Part shown: in pieces, positions 33,939 through 43,424 of the stretch | How the letters are laid out: every line of letters starts with the position of its first letter | Position numbering within the stretch: the stretch's first letter is position 1 | Source of the DNA: Nocardia alni | GTDB lineage: Bacteria > Actinomycetota > Actinomycetes > Mycobacteriales > Mycobacteriaceae | Length of the DNA: 64,000 bases | Assembly (NCBI RefSeq): GCF_019038435.1 | Contig: NZ_JAGPOX010000013.1 | Coordinates: 32,630-96,629 of the forward strand | Direction: 5' to 3' | The notes under the pieces: generated by a model | The model's input: only the letters and a program-made list of their open reading frames with translations | Told to the model about the DNA's origin: nothing | Databases searched by the model: none | Program-made: the position numbers and the translations under genes

Positions 33939-35048
33939 TCAGACCCGGGCGGCCGAACCCGGTGTGCCGGAACCGCGCAGCCAGATGGATACGGCCTCGG
34001 CACGGTTGGCCGCACCGAGCTTGCGCAGAATGCGCGTGATGTGGGTTTTCACCGTCGCCTCGGAGATGGTCAGCCGGCGGGCGATCCTGCCGTTCGAGTC
34101 TCCCTGCGACATCAGCCGGACGATCTGCACCTCGCGACGGGTCAGGACCGCATCGTCGACGTGGCTCGATGCGAGGGATCCGGTGCTCGCCGACGCGGGG
34201 GCGCGCCATCCGGCGAGCCCGTCGATCTGCGATCGTATCGACGAGATACCTTCCAGCACAGTGACTCTCGCCAGGTGCTGGCTCAGGCCGTCGGCGAAAG
34301 CCGACAGCACCATCCGATCGACCTCGGTGAGCACGCGCCGCTGGTGATAACAGTCGCCGTGCACCAGCCCCACCACCTCACCGTCGACCAGCAGCGGCGC
34401 GATCCCGTATGAGGACGATCGGGTGATCTGGGCGAGCGGGCGATTGACCCGGGGGTTGTCCTGGACTTCGGAGACGAGTACGGCGCGGGCGTCGACCACG
34501 GTGTCGTTCTCGACCAGGCCGCGATCCAGCACGGGCGGGTTCTCCCGGCCCACCGCGACGATCTCCTCGGCCCAGCGGGGCTCGCGGACGACGCACATCG
34601 TGTGCAGCCGCCACGTCCCGTCGACCGTGGACACCAGCGCGCGGTCGAATCCGAGACCGCACGCCGCTTCGGGGGCCCGGGCCAGTAGCGAATCCACGGA
34701 TCGGGCATCGCTCACTCGCGCGAGCGCGCCGTGCACCTTGGACAAGGTGTGAGTTCGGTCGGTGAGCCGCAGCTGAGCCCGCATCGCCTCCGCCTCGCGG
34801 ATCCGGCCGAGCAGCCCGATCAAGTCGGTGAGCCGGCTTGGCGCGGGGACGCCGCCGTCGGCTTCGCGCAGTGCCTCGAAGGTCACCAGATCCCAGAGGT
34901 CGCCCAGGGCCGGGACGTCGGGCGAACGGCCCGTGCGCGGCTGTGCGCGGAACGGTTCGCGATCGAGCAAGCGGCCGGCTTCGTCGGTGATCTCCCGCAC
35001 CGCTGCCGCCAACTCGGCGGACTCCGACCGGATCGGTGAACTGCTCAT
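33939..35048 (-). CDS. GAF-LuxR transcriptional regulator
   Basis: A 369-residue regulator: N-terminal helical part, a GAF-like sensor at about residues 105-260 (ARSVDSLLARAPEAACGLGF, YGIAPLLVDGEVVGLVHGD), and a LuxR/NarL helix-turn-helix at about 297-350 (LTRREVQIVRLMSQGDSNGR, SEATVKTHITRILRKLGAAN). GGGAG 7 bases before ATG 35048 supports the start. It lies between the two divergent HyuAB operons, ahead of pair 1 on the same strand, so it is the natural activator of both. A/T-rich element B is 32 bp upstream of its start codon. Confidence 0.9.
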   Translation of the reverse strand: MSSSPIRSESAELAAAVREITDEAGRLLDREPFRAQPRTGRSPDVPALGDLWDLVTFEALREADGGVPAPSRLTDLIGLLGRIREAEAMRAQLRLTDRTHTLSKVHGALARVSDARSVDSLLARAPEAACGLGFDRALVSTVDGTWRLHTMCVVREPRWAEEIVAVGRENPPVLDRGLVENDTVVDARAVLVSEVQDNPRVNRPLAQITRSSSYGIAPLLVDGEVVGLVHGDCYHQRRVLTEVDRMVLSAFADGLSQHLARVTVLEGISSIRSQIDGLAGWRAPASASTGSLASSHVDDAVLTRREVQIVRLMSQGDSNGRIARRLTISEATVKTHITRILRKLGAANRAEAVSIWLRGSGTPGSAARV

Positions 35049-35080
35049 ATCCACACTCCCGTGATGCATCTCACTTAAAG

Positions 35081-35099
35081 CATAATATATCCAATATTT
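35081..35099. promoter_or_regulatory. A/T-rich element B between LuxR and HyuAB pair 2
   Basis: CATAATATATCCAATATTT holds TAATATAT, shared by four other elements in the right two-thirds of the window. It lies 33 bp before the LuxR start and about 138 bp before the zinc-ribbon gene, in the divergent promoter region. Confidence 0.5.
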
Positions 35100-35236
35100 C
35101 ACCGGGTGTGGTCGCCGTCTTCGTTTTCCGGATCAATACCGGCGGTTTGCGGATAGTGATGCACGTCTCACCTCCCATACCGTCGGTGCAACGGCGCACG
35201 AGCGCCGGTTACCGACTCGACAGTGGAGTTGAACGG

Positions 35237-35449
35237 ATGAGCCAGGACCCGAACGACCAGGCGCCGCGTCTGGAGCGCGAACTCGTCGAGGGGGCGTGCC
35301 CCCGGTGCGGCGGGGAGTTGCGGCGGTATCCCGTCAACTCGGAGGGAGGCTGGTTCGACGTGGTCAAGTGCCAGAACTGCCTGCATTCCGTCAGTCGTGT
35401 GCGGGGACCGCGCCTGGGGCCCATTCAGCTTCTTTCCGACCAACTGTAG
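35237..35449 (+). CDS. Small zinc-ribbon protein of the HyuAB operon (paralogue 2)
   Basis: A 70-residue protein with C21/C24 (CPRCG) and C45/C48 (KCQNCLH), related to the protein encoded at 29511-29771. The start at ATG 35237 is set by GGAG 9 bases upstream; in-frame upstream starts reach back across the promoter. It is the first gene of the plus operon, 16 bp before HyuA, while its paralogue follows HyuB in the minus operon. A zinc-bearing small subunit for the AB enzyme is the most economical idea. Confidence 0.8.
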   Translation: MSQDPNDQAPRLERELVEGACPRCGGELRRYPVNSEGGWFDVVKCQNCLHSVSRVRGPRLGPIQLLSDQL

Positions 35450-35465
35450 TGAAAAGGGATCAACG

Positions 35466-37511
35466 ATGATCGCAGTCGATGTGGGCGGCACATTCACCGA
35501 TGTGGTGGCATTGCGGGACGGGCGAATCCACACCGCGAAAGTCTCCACGGACTATTCCGATGTGACCCAACCGGTGCTGCAGGGTGCGGCGCTGCTCGGT
35601 GTCGAGAACTCCGCGGTGTTCAATCACGCCAGTACGCACGGTTTGAACGCGGTGATCACTCGCCGGCTGCCGAAGATCGGATTCCTCGCGACCGAGGGCC
35701 ACCGCGACATCCTCGATATGGGCCGGGTGTGGCGACCGGCGGAGGCCATTCTCGATCCGCGCTGGCGGCGCAGCTTCGGTGACGCCGCCCGCCCACTGAT
35801 CCCGCGCTACCTGCGCAGGGGGATCCACGAGCGCGTCACCGCCGACGGCGGTGTGCTCTTCGAGCTCGACGAGGCGCAGGCCCGCGCCGAGCTCGAGGTG
35901 TTGCGCGCATGTGGCGTCGCCGGTGTGGCGATCTGCCTGATCAACGCCTACGTCAACCCCGCGCACGAGTTGCGGCTGCGAGAGCTGGTTCGCGAGGTGC
36001 TCGGCGATGTGCCGTGCTCGGTGTCCAGCGAGGTGTCGCCGCTGGCCAAGGAATACGCCCGCGCCTCCACCACCGTGGTCGACGCGCTGATGAAATTGAT
36101 CTACGCCGATTACACCGCGAAACTCGAAAAAGGCTTGGCCGACCTGGGTTTCACCGGACAATTGAATTTCGCCGATTGCGCGGCGACGCTGGTGCCCTCG
36201 CATCGGGCGATGGAGCATCCGTTCCGGATCGTATTCTCCGGCCCGGCCGCCGGTACCGTCGCCAGTGCGCATTTCGGTGCGCTGATCGGTGAATCGCGGT
36301 TGCTGTGCGCGGATGTGGGCGGCACCTCCTGCGATATCAGCGTGGTCACCAACGGTGAGCCGTATGTGAATACGACCTTCGAACTCGAACACGATCTGGT
36401 GGTCAACGCGCTGGCCAACGATGTCACCGCGATCGGCGCCGGCGGCGGCAGCCTGGTGAGCATCGGGCAGACCGGGGAGATCCAGGTCGGGCCGGGCAGT
36501 GCGGGGTCGACACCCGGTCCGGCCTGTTACGGCCGCGGTGGTGAGCAGCCGACCACGACCGACACCTGCCTGCTGATCGGCATCATCGACGGCGAAACCT
36601 TCGCCGGCGGTCAACTGAGCCTGGACCCCGCGCTGTCGCGTCGGGCGTTCGAACGGCTGGATTCGGAATTCACACTCGCGCAACGGGTTCGGTATGCCTA
36701 CGAGATGGCGGTGCACAATATCGCCGAGGGCGTGTTCAACGTCGCGATCAAGAACGGCGTCGATCCCCGCGACTACAGCCTGGTCGCCTACGGCGCCGCC
36801 GGCCCGATGCTGTTGCCCGCGGCGATGGACGCCGTACATTGCAGACAGGTGATCGTGCCGCCGAATCCGGGACTGTTCTCGGCGCTGGGCCTGCTGTCGG
36901 CGGATCAGGTCTTCACTGTGAACCGCAGCGCCTACACGGTCCTCACCCCCGAGGTGGCGCCGCGGATCGACGCCCTGTTCGCGGAGATGGAAGCGCAGTT
37001 GCGCGAGCGGCTCGAACACGACGCGCAGGCGAGTTTCGAGCGCAGTTTCGACGGACATCTGGTCGGTCAGAGCTGGGACACCCCGTTCGTGCCGGTGCCG
37101 GGTGGCGTCATCGACGAGGCGGCCGTCGCGACCATGATCGGCTCGTTCCACGACACCTACCAGGAGCGTTCCCGCAACCGGTTCGACATGGTGCCGGTCG
37201 AGGGCGTCACCTTCCGGGTGCGCGCTGTCCTGGACACCCCGAAGGTGAACTATCCGGCGGTGCCCGAACGCGGTCCGGATGAACCGCTGACCCCGGTTCG
37301 CACCGTCACGCTGCGCTACCTCGGGGATCTCGACGCGGCCGATATCGAATCCGGGCAGCAGGCCGCTGTCTACCACCGCGACGCGCTGCGGGCCGGCGAT
37401 GAGCTGGACGGCCCGATCATCGTCAACGAGGGGCTGTCCACCACGCACGTCGGCGCCGGTCAGCGCATGACCGTCGGCCGCTACGGCGAACTCGTCATCC
37501 GAAGGAAGTGA
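35466..37511 (+). CDS. HyuA-type subunit (pair 2)
   Basis: The 681-residue ATP-binding A subunit: AVDVGGTFTDVVALRDGR at the N-terminus, HGLNAVITRRLPKIGFLATE near residue 60, CADVGGTSCDISVV near 280 and AIGAGGGSLVSIG near 325. The start at ATG 35466 follows AAAGGG. It is 16 bp after the zinc-ribbon gene and its end touches HyuB. Compared with pair 1 the N-terminus is shorter by about 12 residues. Substrate remains open: ketone, hydantoin-like ring or 5-oxoproline-like lactam. Confidence 0.92.
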   Translation: MIAVDVGGTFTDVVALRDGRIHTAKVSTDYSDVTQPVLQGAALLGVENSAVFNHASTHGLNAVITRRLPKIGFLATEGHRDILDMGRVWRPAEAILDPRWRRSFGDAARPLIPRYLRRGIHERVTADGGVLFELDEAQARAELEVLRACGVAGVAICLINAYVNPAHELRLRELVREVLGDVPCSVSSEVSPLAKEYARASTTVVDALMKLIYADYTAKLEKGLADLGFTGQLNFADCAATLVPSHRAMEHPFRIVFSGPAAGTVASAHFGALIGESRLLCADVGGTSCDISVVTNGEPYVNTTFELEHDLVVNALANDVTAIGAGGGSLVSIGQTGEIQVGPGSAGSTPGPACYGRGGEQPTTTDTCLLIGIIDGETFAGGQLSLDPALSRRAFERLDSEFTLAQRVRYAYEMAVHNIAEGVFNVAIKNGVDPRDYSLVAYGAAGPMLLPAAMDAVHCRQVIVPPNPGLFSALGLLSADQVFTVNRSAYTVLTPEVAPRIDALFAEMEAQLRERLEHDAQASFERSFDGHLVGQSWDTPFVPVPGGVIDEAAVATMIGSFHDTYQERSRNRFDMVPVEGVTFRVRAVLDTPKVNYPAVPERGPDEPLTPVRTVTLRYLGDLDAADIESGQQAAVYHRDALRAGDELDGPIIVNEGLSTTHVGAGQRMTVGRYGELVIRRK

Positions 37512-37516
37512 AGGCC

Positions 37517-39463
37517 GTGAGCGCCAGCAACCCCATCGACCACGCGGTGCGTATCCGCGAGGTGTCCGACGAGCAGTTCCATGCCGCCTACGGCTGTGAT
37601 CGGTTCACCGCGTCGGTCATCGTCAACCGGCTGAAATACGCTGTGGGCCATATGTCCACCGCCTTCCTGCGGGAGGCGTTCTCACCGATCATCCGCGACT
37701 GGTACGACTTCGCGTGCACCATCAGCGGTCCGCCGGAACAGGATTACCGGATGGCGGTGGTCAGCAACAGCCTCACCCCGTTCCTGGGCACCATGCCCGA
37801 CGCCGGGCGTAATGCGGTGGAGGAGTTCGGCCCGGAGAATCTCTCGCCGGGTGATGTACTGATCTGCAACGATCCCTATCGCGGCGGCACACACGTCAAC
37901 GATGTGCTGTTCACCCGGCCCGTATTCGTGGACGGCAAGATCGTGTCGTTCGTGAATATGCGTGCCCACCAACTGGATATGGGTGGCACGGTGCCCGGCG
38001 GCTTCTCCGCGACGAAGATGAACGTCTTCGAGAACGGCCTGGTCATTCCGCCGATGCTGCTGTGGTCCAGGGACGAACCGGTGCGCTCGACCTTCAGCCT
38101 GATCTTCGACAACACCCGCTGGGGCGCGATGTTGCTGCCGGACTTCAAGAGTATGCATCAGCAGTTGCGGCTGGGGGAGCGGCTGATCCTGGAGAACATC
38201 GAAAGATACGGTCTGGCAGCGTATCTCGGCACCCTCACCTATGCCTGTGATACTTCCGCCGAACAGATGCGCGAGGCGATCGCGGGCATCCCGGACGGTG
38301 ACTACACCGGCCAGGCGAGCGTGGACGCGGACGGCCTGGACGACACCGTCGACTACACCGTGCACGTCACCCTGCGCAAACGCGGATCGCTGATCGAGGC
38401 CGATCTGTCCGGGACGTCGGCGCAGGCCCGCACCTGCATCAATTGCGGTGTGCTGGACGCGAAAACGGCGCTCGGGGTGGCCTTGACGATGCTGCTGGAT
38501 CCCGAGATTCCGTTCACCTCGGGCACCTGGCGCACGATCGATCTGGTCGCGCCGCCCGGCACCTTCCTCACCGCGATGCCGCCCGAGGGCGCGCCCATGA
38601 TGTTCTGGGAGTCCTCCGGTGCGCTGATCGCGGCGATCTTCGACGCGCTCAACCCGGTGCTGGGCGCCGAAGGCGTCGGCGGCGACTACGGCTCCACCAA
38701 CACCCACAACGCCAACGGGCTGCGCCCCGACGGCACACCGTGGACCAGCGCCACCCAGTGCGGCGGCGAACACGGCCCGTGGGGTGCGACGAAGGAGGCC
38801 GACGGTGACAGCTACACGGTGCTGTTCAACCTCAACAACCTGGACCCGGCCACCGAGACCATCGAACACGATTCGCCGGTCGTGATGTTGCGCAAGGAAC
38901 ACGCGATCGACACCGGGGGAGCGGGCGAACACCGCGGTGGCGCGGCCAATCTCAAGGACACGCTGTGGCTCACCGACGCCGACCACTACCTGTCGCCGTT
39001 CCGCACCAAGGAACCCAGCGGTGTCGGCGCCAACGGCGGGCAGGCGGGACCGACCGGTGCCATCTGGATCTTCCCGCCGCAGAACGGAACCGGCGGCCCG
39101 GCCGATCTGATCGGCACCGCGGCCGAGGTCTACGCGGACAGCACCCCGGTCGCCGGCGTGCTCGATCCACGGACCAAGGCCCTGGACCCGGACAACGGCA
39201 GCTACCACTATTTCGCGAGTGAGAAGACGTGGAAGACGAAGGCCGGATCGGTGCTGCGCTGCCTGACCAACGGTGGCGGCGGCTGGGGCAGGCCGTTCGA
39301 GCGTGACCCGGACAAGGTGCTGTGCGATGTGCGCGACGAGTACGTCAGCATCGCCGGCGCGGCCCGCGACTACGCAGTGGTCGTCCTCGGCGATCCGCAC
39401 AACGACCCCGAAGGTCTGCGCATCGACGAACAAGCCACCGCGGTACTGCGCGCATCTCGCTGA
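37517..39463 (+). CDS. HyuB-type subunit (pair 2)
   Basis: The B subunit, 648 residues from GTG 37517 (an in-frame GTG at 37508 overlaps the HyuA stop and is the alternative). Family blocks: NDPYRGGTHVNDVLFTRPVF near residue 118, MRAHQLDMGGTVPGGFS, and the C-terminal NGGGGWGRPFERDP. AAGG lies 3-6 bases ahead of 37517. It differs from the B subunit of pair 1 in the middle third, with the EGVGGDYGSTNTHNANG loop absent there. It acts with the A subunit just upstream. Confidence 0.9.
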   Translation: MSASNPIDHAVRIREVSDEQFHAAYGCDRFTASVIVNRLKYAVGHMSTAFLREAFSPIIRDWYDFACTISGPPEQDYRMAVVSNSLTPFLGTMPDAGRNAVEEFGPENLSPGDVLICNDPYRGGTHVNDVLFTRPVFVDGKIVSFVNMRAHQLDMGGTVPGGFSATKMNVFENGLVIPPMLLWSRDEPVRSTFSLIFDNTRWGAMLLPDFKSMHQQLRLGERLILENIERYGLAAYLGTLTYACDTSAEQMREAIAGIPDGDYTGQASVDADGLDDTVDYTVHVTLRKRGSLIEADLSGTSAQARTCINCGVLDAKTALGVALTMLLDPEIPFTSGTWRTIDLVAPPGTFLTAMPPEGAPMMFWESSGALIAAIFDALNPVLGAEGVGGDYGSTNTHNANGLRPDGTPWTSATQCGGEHGPWGATKEADGDSYTVLFNLNNLDPATETIEHDSPVVMLRKEHAIDTGGAGEHRGGAANLKDTLWLTDADHYLSPFRTKEPSGVGANGGQAGPTGAIWIFPPQNGTGGPADLIGTAAEVYADSTPVAGVLDPRTKALDPDNGSYHYFASEKTWKTKAGSVLRCLTNGGGGWGRPFERDPDKVLCDVRDEYVSIAGAARDYAVVVLGDPHNDPEGLRIDEQATAVLRASR

Positions 39464-39520
39464 GATAGGCGCACTTCCGCACCCGCACAAGACAATCCAG
39501 AATCAACGAGGAGGTATCCG

Positions 39521-40252
39521 ATGGCTTCCGCAGCCGTGCCGAACCCCGGCGACCGCAGCCTGTTCTTCGCGTGGAGTACCTACACCACCGACTACGACAC
39601 CTACGCCGAGTGGTACGACGAAGAGCACATCCCGCAGGTGATGGCCGCACCCGGAATGCTGGGCGCGCAACGCTTCCTGATCGCCGACACCACACCGCTG
39701 CCGGGTGTGGACTCGGTGGACTTCGGTCATCTGGCCCTCTACGAGATGGGGGGGTCCGCGCAGGGCTTCCGCGAGGAGGTCAAGCGCAAACTGATCTCCC
39801 AGGAGATGGTGCTGCCCGACTACATGGTGCAGCCGTTCAAGGCGTTGTTCGCGAAATCGGTGAGCAAACCGCAACTGTCGGAGCAGTTCACTGTCACCGA
39901 CAGTCTGGACGACCGGCATCTGTTCTTCGCCTGGAGTCGGCACACCGGCGACGACGACACGTTCGCGAATTGGTATGACGAGGTGCACATTCCGCAGATC
40001 ATGTCCGCGCCCGGAGTGATACGGGCCGAACGATTCGAGGTGTCGGAGGTCAAGCCGCTGCCCGGTGTGGAAGCGGTGGATCTGGGTCATCTCGCGATCT
40101 ACGAGACGGCCGGGGACCTCGAGGGTTTCCGGGCCGAGGTGAAGCGCCGGCTGATCTCCGGGGAGATGGAGATCCCGGACTTCATGATCAACCCGTTCTC
40201 GACCATGTTCCTGAAGCCGGCCAGCCCGTTCTTCATCGCGAACGGTTCGTGA
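39521..40252 (+). CDS. EthD-like/dimeric alpha-beta barrel protein, internally duplicated
   Basis: A 243-residue protein made of two similar halves: residues 12-112 and 132-232. Each half starts LFFAWS, has EWYDEEHIPQVM or NWYDEVHIPQIM, then APG, a PLPGV turn, GHLALYE or GHLAIYE and EVKRKLIS or EVKRRLIS. Each half is one ferredoxin-like domain of the EthD/DABB type; such domains normally dimerise, so the fusion makes a built-in dimer. The paired histidine-containing WYDExHIP motif may be catalytic. It lies 57 bp after HyuB. Relatives are accessory proteins of unclear function in ring and ether degradation. Confidence 0.85.
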   Translation: MASAAVPNPGDRSLFFAWSTYTTDYDTYAEWYDEEHIPQVMAAPGMLGAQRFLIADTTPLPGVDSVDFGHLALYEMGGSAQGFREEVKRKLISQEMVLPDYMVQPFKALFAKSVSKPQLSEQFTVTDSLDDRHLFFAWSRHTGDDDTFANWYDEVHIPQIMSAPGVIRAERFEVSEVKPLPGVEAVDLGHLAIYETAGDLEGFRAEVKRRLISGEMEIPDFMINPFSTMFLKPASPFFIANGS

Positions 40253-40261
40253 GGGTTGCCG

Positions 40262-41722
40262 GTGAGTGCTGTCGAAGTCGCGGGAGTTACCGTCCCGCAC
40301 AGTGATTCGGTATTCGTGGGCGGCGAGTGGGTCGCCGCCGACGGGCCGCTGTACGAAGTCGTCTCGCCCGCTACCGAGCAGGTGATCGCCGAGGTCGTCC
40401 TGCCCTCACAGGTCCAGGCCCGGGCGGCGGTGCAGGCCGCCGACGACGGACGCGAATGGGGTCGGGTGCCGGTGGAAACCCGCGTCGAGATCTGCGGCCG
40501 CTTCTGCGCGGCGCTGGAGGCACGGTTCGGCGAACTGGGCACCGTCTGGGCGGCCGAGGCCGGAATGCCGGTCCGCTACAGCGCCACCCTGCACAAATTC
40601 GGCGCGGCGGGCGCGTGGTCGGCCGCGCTGGAATGCGCCGCGCGGGCTCTGCGCGACGATTCCCGTAAATCTATGCTCGGCGAGGTCGTCGTGCGGCGCG
40701 AACCGGCCGGTGTGGTGGCGGCGATCATGGCCTACAACGGTCCGCTGGTCACCATGGGCACCAAGGTGATTCCGGCGCTGCTCGCCGGGTGCCCGGTGAT
40801 CGTGAAGGCCGCCGTCGAATCGCAGCTGATCATGCGGCTCGTCGCGGAATGCGCTCGGGCCGCGGGCTTTCCGCCGGGCGCGCTGAGCATCCTGTGCGGC
40901 GACGTCACGATCGGCCGGATGCTGACCGCCGACGCGCGTGTCGACATGGTGTCGCTGACCGGCGGACGCGTTGCGGCACAACAGATCATCGAGGCGACCC
41001 GGTCCCGGTTCGCCCGCACCCATCTGGAACTCGGGGGCAAATCCCCGGCGCTCATCCTCGACGACGCGCCGCTGGATCGGGTCCTGAAATCGCTCGTACC
41101 GGGAGCGACCGGCGGCACCGGACAGGTCTGCGCGGCGCTGTCACGGGTGCTGATCTCCGAGCGGCGTCACGACGAGTTGATCGAGAAGATGCGTTCGGCG
41201 TGGGCGGCGCTGCGGATCGGCGATCCGCTCAACGAGGAAACCCGGATCGGCCCGCTGGTGAATCGGGCCGCGCTGCGGCGCACCGAGGGATTCGTGGAAC
41301 GCGCGATCGGCGCAGGCGGCCGCGTGGTGGCCGGCGGTCGGCGGCCACCACACACCGACACCGGGTGGTACTACGAACCGACGCTGATCACCGGCCTCGC
41401 GCCGGACGCAGATCTGGTGCGAGGCGAGGTGTTCGGCCCGGTGACGGTCGTGCAGACCTACCGCGACCTGGACGAGGGCGTCCGGCTGGCCAACGACACC
41501 AGTTTCGGCCTGGCCGCCTCGGTCTACACCACCGATCGCGAGGCCGCTCTCGCCACGGCCGCCCGCATCCGGTCGGGGTCGGTGGCGATCAACACGTTCG
41601 GCCCCGCGGTCAGCGCACCGTTCGGCGGGGTGAAGGGCTCCGGATGGGGACGGGAATCGGGCCCGGAGGGAATCCAGGAATTCACCGAGCTCAAGCAGAT
41701 CGTGCTCGGACCGGGCGTCTGA
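40262..41722 (+). CDS. Aldehyde dehydrogenase
   Basis: A 486-residue aldehyde dehydrogenase with N159 (AYNGPL), E256 (LELGGKS) and C290 (GTGQVCAAL). The usual FTGS turn is SLTGGRVAA, a mild change. GTG 40262 is preferred with GAGGG 6 bases upstream; TTG 40256 is possible. It starts 9 bp after the EthD-like gene. It mirrors the aldehyde dehydrogenase of the minus HyuAB operon (27155), which supports the view that both units run the same kind of pathway. Confidence 0.9.
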   Translation: MSAVEVAGVTVPHSDSVFVGGEWVAADGPLYEVVSPATEQVIAEVVLPSQVQARAAVQAADDGREWGRVPVETRVEICGRFCAALEARFGELGTVWAAEAGMPVRYSATLHKFGAAGAWSAALECAARALRDDSRKSMLGEVVVRREPAGVVAAIMAYNGPLVTMGTKVIPALLAGCPVIVKAAVESQLIMRLVAECARAAGFPPGALSILCGDVTIGRMLTADARVDMVSLTGGRVAAQQIIEATRSRFARTHLELGGKSPALILDDAPLDRVLKSLVPGATGGTGQVCAALSRVLISERRHDELIEKMRSAWAALRIGDPLNEETRIGPLVNRAALRRTEGFVERAIGAGGRVVAGGRRPPHTDTGWYYEPTLITGLAPDADLVRGEVFGPVTVVQTYRDLDEGVRLANDTSFGLAASVYTTDREAALATAARIRSGSVAINTFGPAVSAPFGGVKGSGWGRESGPEGIQEFTELKQIVLGPGV

Positions 41723-41755
41723 GCATGCACGGCGAACAGATGACGCCAGTACGGC

Positions 41756-41776
41756 GGGCCCGTCACGGACGGGCCC
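41756..41776 (+). other. Intercistronic hairpin before the acyl-CoA ligase
   Basis: A perfect 8-bp GC-rich stem (GGGCCCGT/ACGGGCCC) with a 5-base loop ends just before the GGAGGAAGG of the ligase gene. It has no T-run. It could slow transcription, protect mRNA or regulate ligase translation. Confidence 0.5.
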
Positions 41777-41795
41777 GGAGGAAGGACGGTGTGTC

Positions 41796-43424
41796 GTGAA
41801 TTTCTCTCGCGTTCTCGACTCGGTGGTCGATCAGATTCCGGCCGGCGGGCGCGATCGGGTCGCGGTCGCGTTCGACGGCCGCGAACGAATCACCTACGAA
41901 CAGCTGCGTGACACATCGCTGCGTTACGCCCGCGCCCTGGCGGAGCTGGGGCTCGGCAAGGGCGATCGGCTCGGGCTGATGCTGTACAACGACGCCGAAT
42001 ATCTTCCGCTGTGTTTCGCCGCGGCGCGGCTGGGCCTGATCGCGGTGCGACTCAACTTCCGCCTCGCTCCGGCCGAATTGCGGTTCATCCTGAACGACTC
42101 GGGGTGTAAGGCGCTCATCATCCACAGCAGCCTGCTCGCCAAGGCCGAGCCGGTGCGCGCGCAACTCGAGATCGAGACCTTCATCGTGCGTATCGATTCC
42201 GAACATGCGACGCCGGAATGGGCGCAACCCTTCGAGATACTCGAGGGTGGCGAGCCGCTCGCAGAGACACCCGAAGTCGTTGCGGCGGACCCAATGTCGC
42301 TGCTCTACACCTCGGGCACCACGGGACTGCCCAAGGGTGCGATCTGGACCCACGCCAACACCCTCGCCGCGGCCACCATGCAATCGCTGCGCTGGCGCTT
42401 CTCCCCGCGGACCGTCGCCCTCGTACCCGGCCCGCTCTATCACGCGGGCGGATTCGAGGCGGTCACCGCGCCTGCGCTGCTGATGCACGGCACGGTCGTC
42501 ACCCTGGCCTCGGGCAATTTCACCGTCGATCATCTGCTCGAGGTGATCGACAGGGAGCAGGTGACCGACTGCCTGCTGTTCTCGTTCATGCTCGGGGATA
42601 TGCTGCGCCTGGACGATATCGAGCATCGGCTCCCGAAATCGGTGCGGCACTTCATCATCGGCGGTGACACCATGATGCCGTGGATGGTCGCCGAGGTCCG
42701 GCGGCGGTTGCCCGGAATCCGGCTGACCCAGGTGTTCGGGCTCACCGAGGGCGGCGCCATCGCCACCACCCTCGACGACGAGGACTTCGATTCCCAGCCC
42801 GACAGCATCGGCCGTCCCCTTCCGCTGGCCGAGGCCAAGGTATGGACGGGGGAAGGCGACATCTCCACCGGTGGCGCCGCGGTCGGGGAGGTCGGCGAGA
42901 TCATCGTGCGCAGCGGCGCGGTCAGTGCCGCCTATTGGCACCGCCCGGAGGCGGACCGGGACACCTTCATCGACGGCTGGTGTCGCACAGGTGATCTGGG
43001 ATATGTGAACGCCGACGGCTTCCTCGTCCTGGCCGGGCGGGCCAAGGATATGATCCGCAGCGGTGGGGAGAACGTGTATCCCGCCGAGATCGAGAGTGTG
43101 CTCACCGCACATCCGCGCATCGTGGACGCCGCGGTGGTCGGGGTACCGGATCCGAAGTACGCCGAAGTCGGCTGCGCGGTGCTGGTGACCGAGGCGGGCG
43201 TCCATCTCGATGAGGACGCGCTGCGGGCCTACTGCCGCGAGCGGCTGGCCTCCTACAAGATCCCGAAGTACTTCATCGAACGAGATGAACTCCCGCGCAA
43301 TGCCTCGGGAAAGATCCTGAAATACGAACTGCGCGCACAGTACGAAACTGTCGGCGCGAGAGTCGAATCCGCTGACCCGGCCCCCGCCGTACAGGGCAGC
43401 GACAACAGTGAGGTGGTCCGATGA
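41796..43424 (+). CDS. AMP-dependent acyl-CoA synthetase (FadD type)
   Basis: A 542-residue ligase that activates a carboxylic acid as acyl-AMP and then acyl-CoA. Motifs: YTSGTTGLPKG near residue 171 (ATP loop), FGLTEGG near 312, GWCRTGDLGYVN near 397, and SGKILK near 512 with the catalytic lysine. GTG 41796 follows GGAGGAAGG at about 10 bases. The hairpin at 41756-41776 precedes it. Its stop overlaps the SDR start by 4 bp. It would feed the acid made by the HyuAB/aldehyde dehydrogenase steps into CoA metabolism. Confidence 0.92.
   Translation: MNFSRVLDSVVDQIPAGGRDRVAVAFDGRERITYEQLRDTSLRYARALAELGLGKGDRLGLMLYNDAEYLPLCFAAARLGLIAVRLNFRLAPAELRFILNDSGCKALIIHSSLLAKAEPVRAQLEIETFIVRIDSEHATPEWAQPFEILEGGEPLAETPEVVAADPMSLLYTSGTTGLPKGAIWTHANTLAAATMQSLRWRFSPRTVALVPGPLYHAGGFEAVTAPALLMHGTVVTLASGNFTVDHLLEVIDREQVTDCLLFSFMLGDMLRLDDIEHRLPKSVRHFIIGGDTMMPWMVAEVRRRLPGIRLTQVFGLTEGGAIATTLDDEDFDSQPDSIGRPLPLAEAKVWTGEGDISTGGAAVGEVGEIIVRSGAVSAAYWHRPEADRDTFIDGWCRTGDLGYVNADGFLVLAGRAKDMIRSGGENVYPAEIESVLTAHPRIVDAAVVGVPDPKYAEVGCAVLVTEAGVHLDEDALRAYCRERLASYKIPKYFIERDELPRNASGKILKYELRAQYETVGARVESADPAPAVQGSDNSEVVR

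Noticed and set aside
35460..37448. A 662-codon open frame on the minus strand opposite HyuA of pair 2
   Set aside because: HyuA has clear phosphate loops and operon context; the antisense frame shows only low-complexity His/Arg/Gln-rich sequence.
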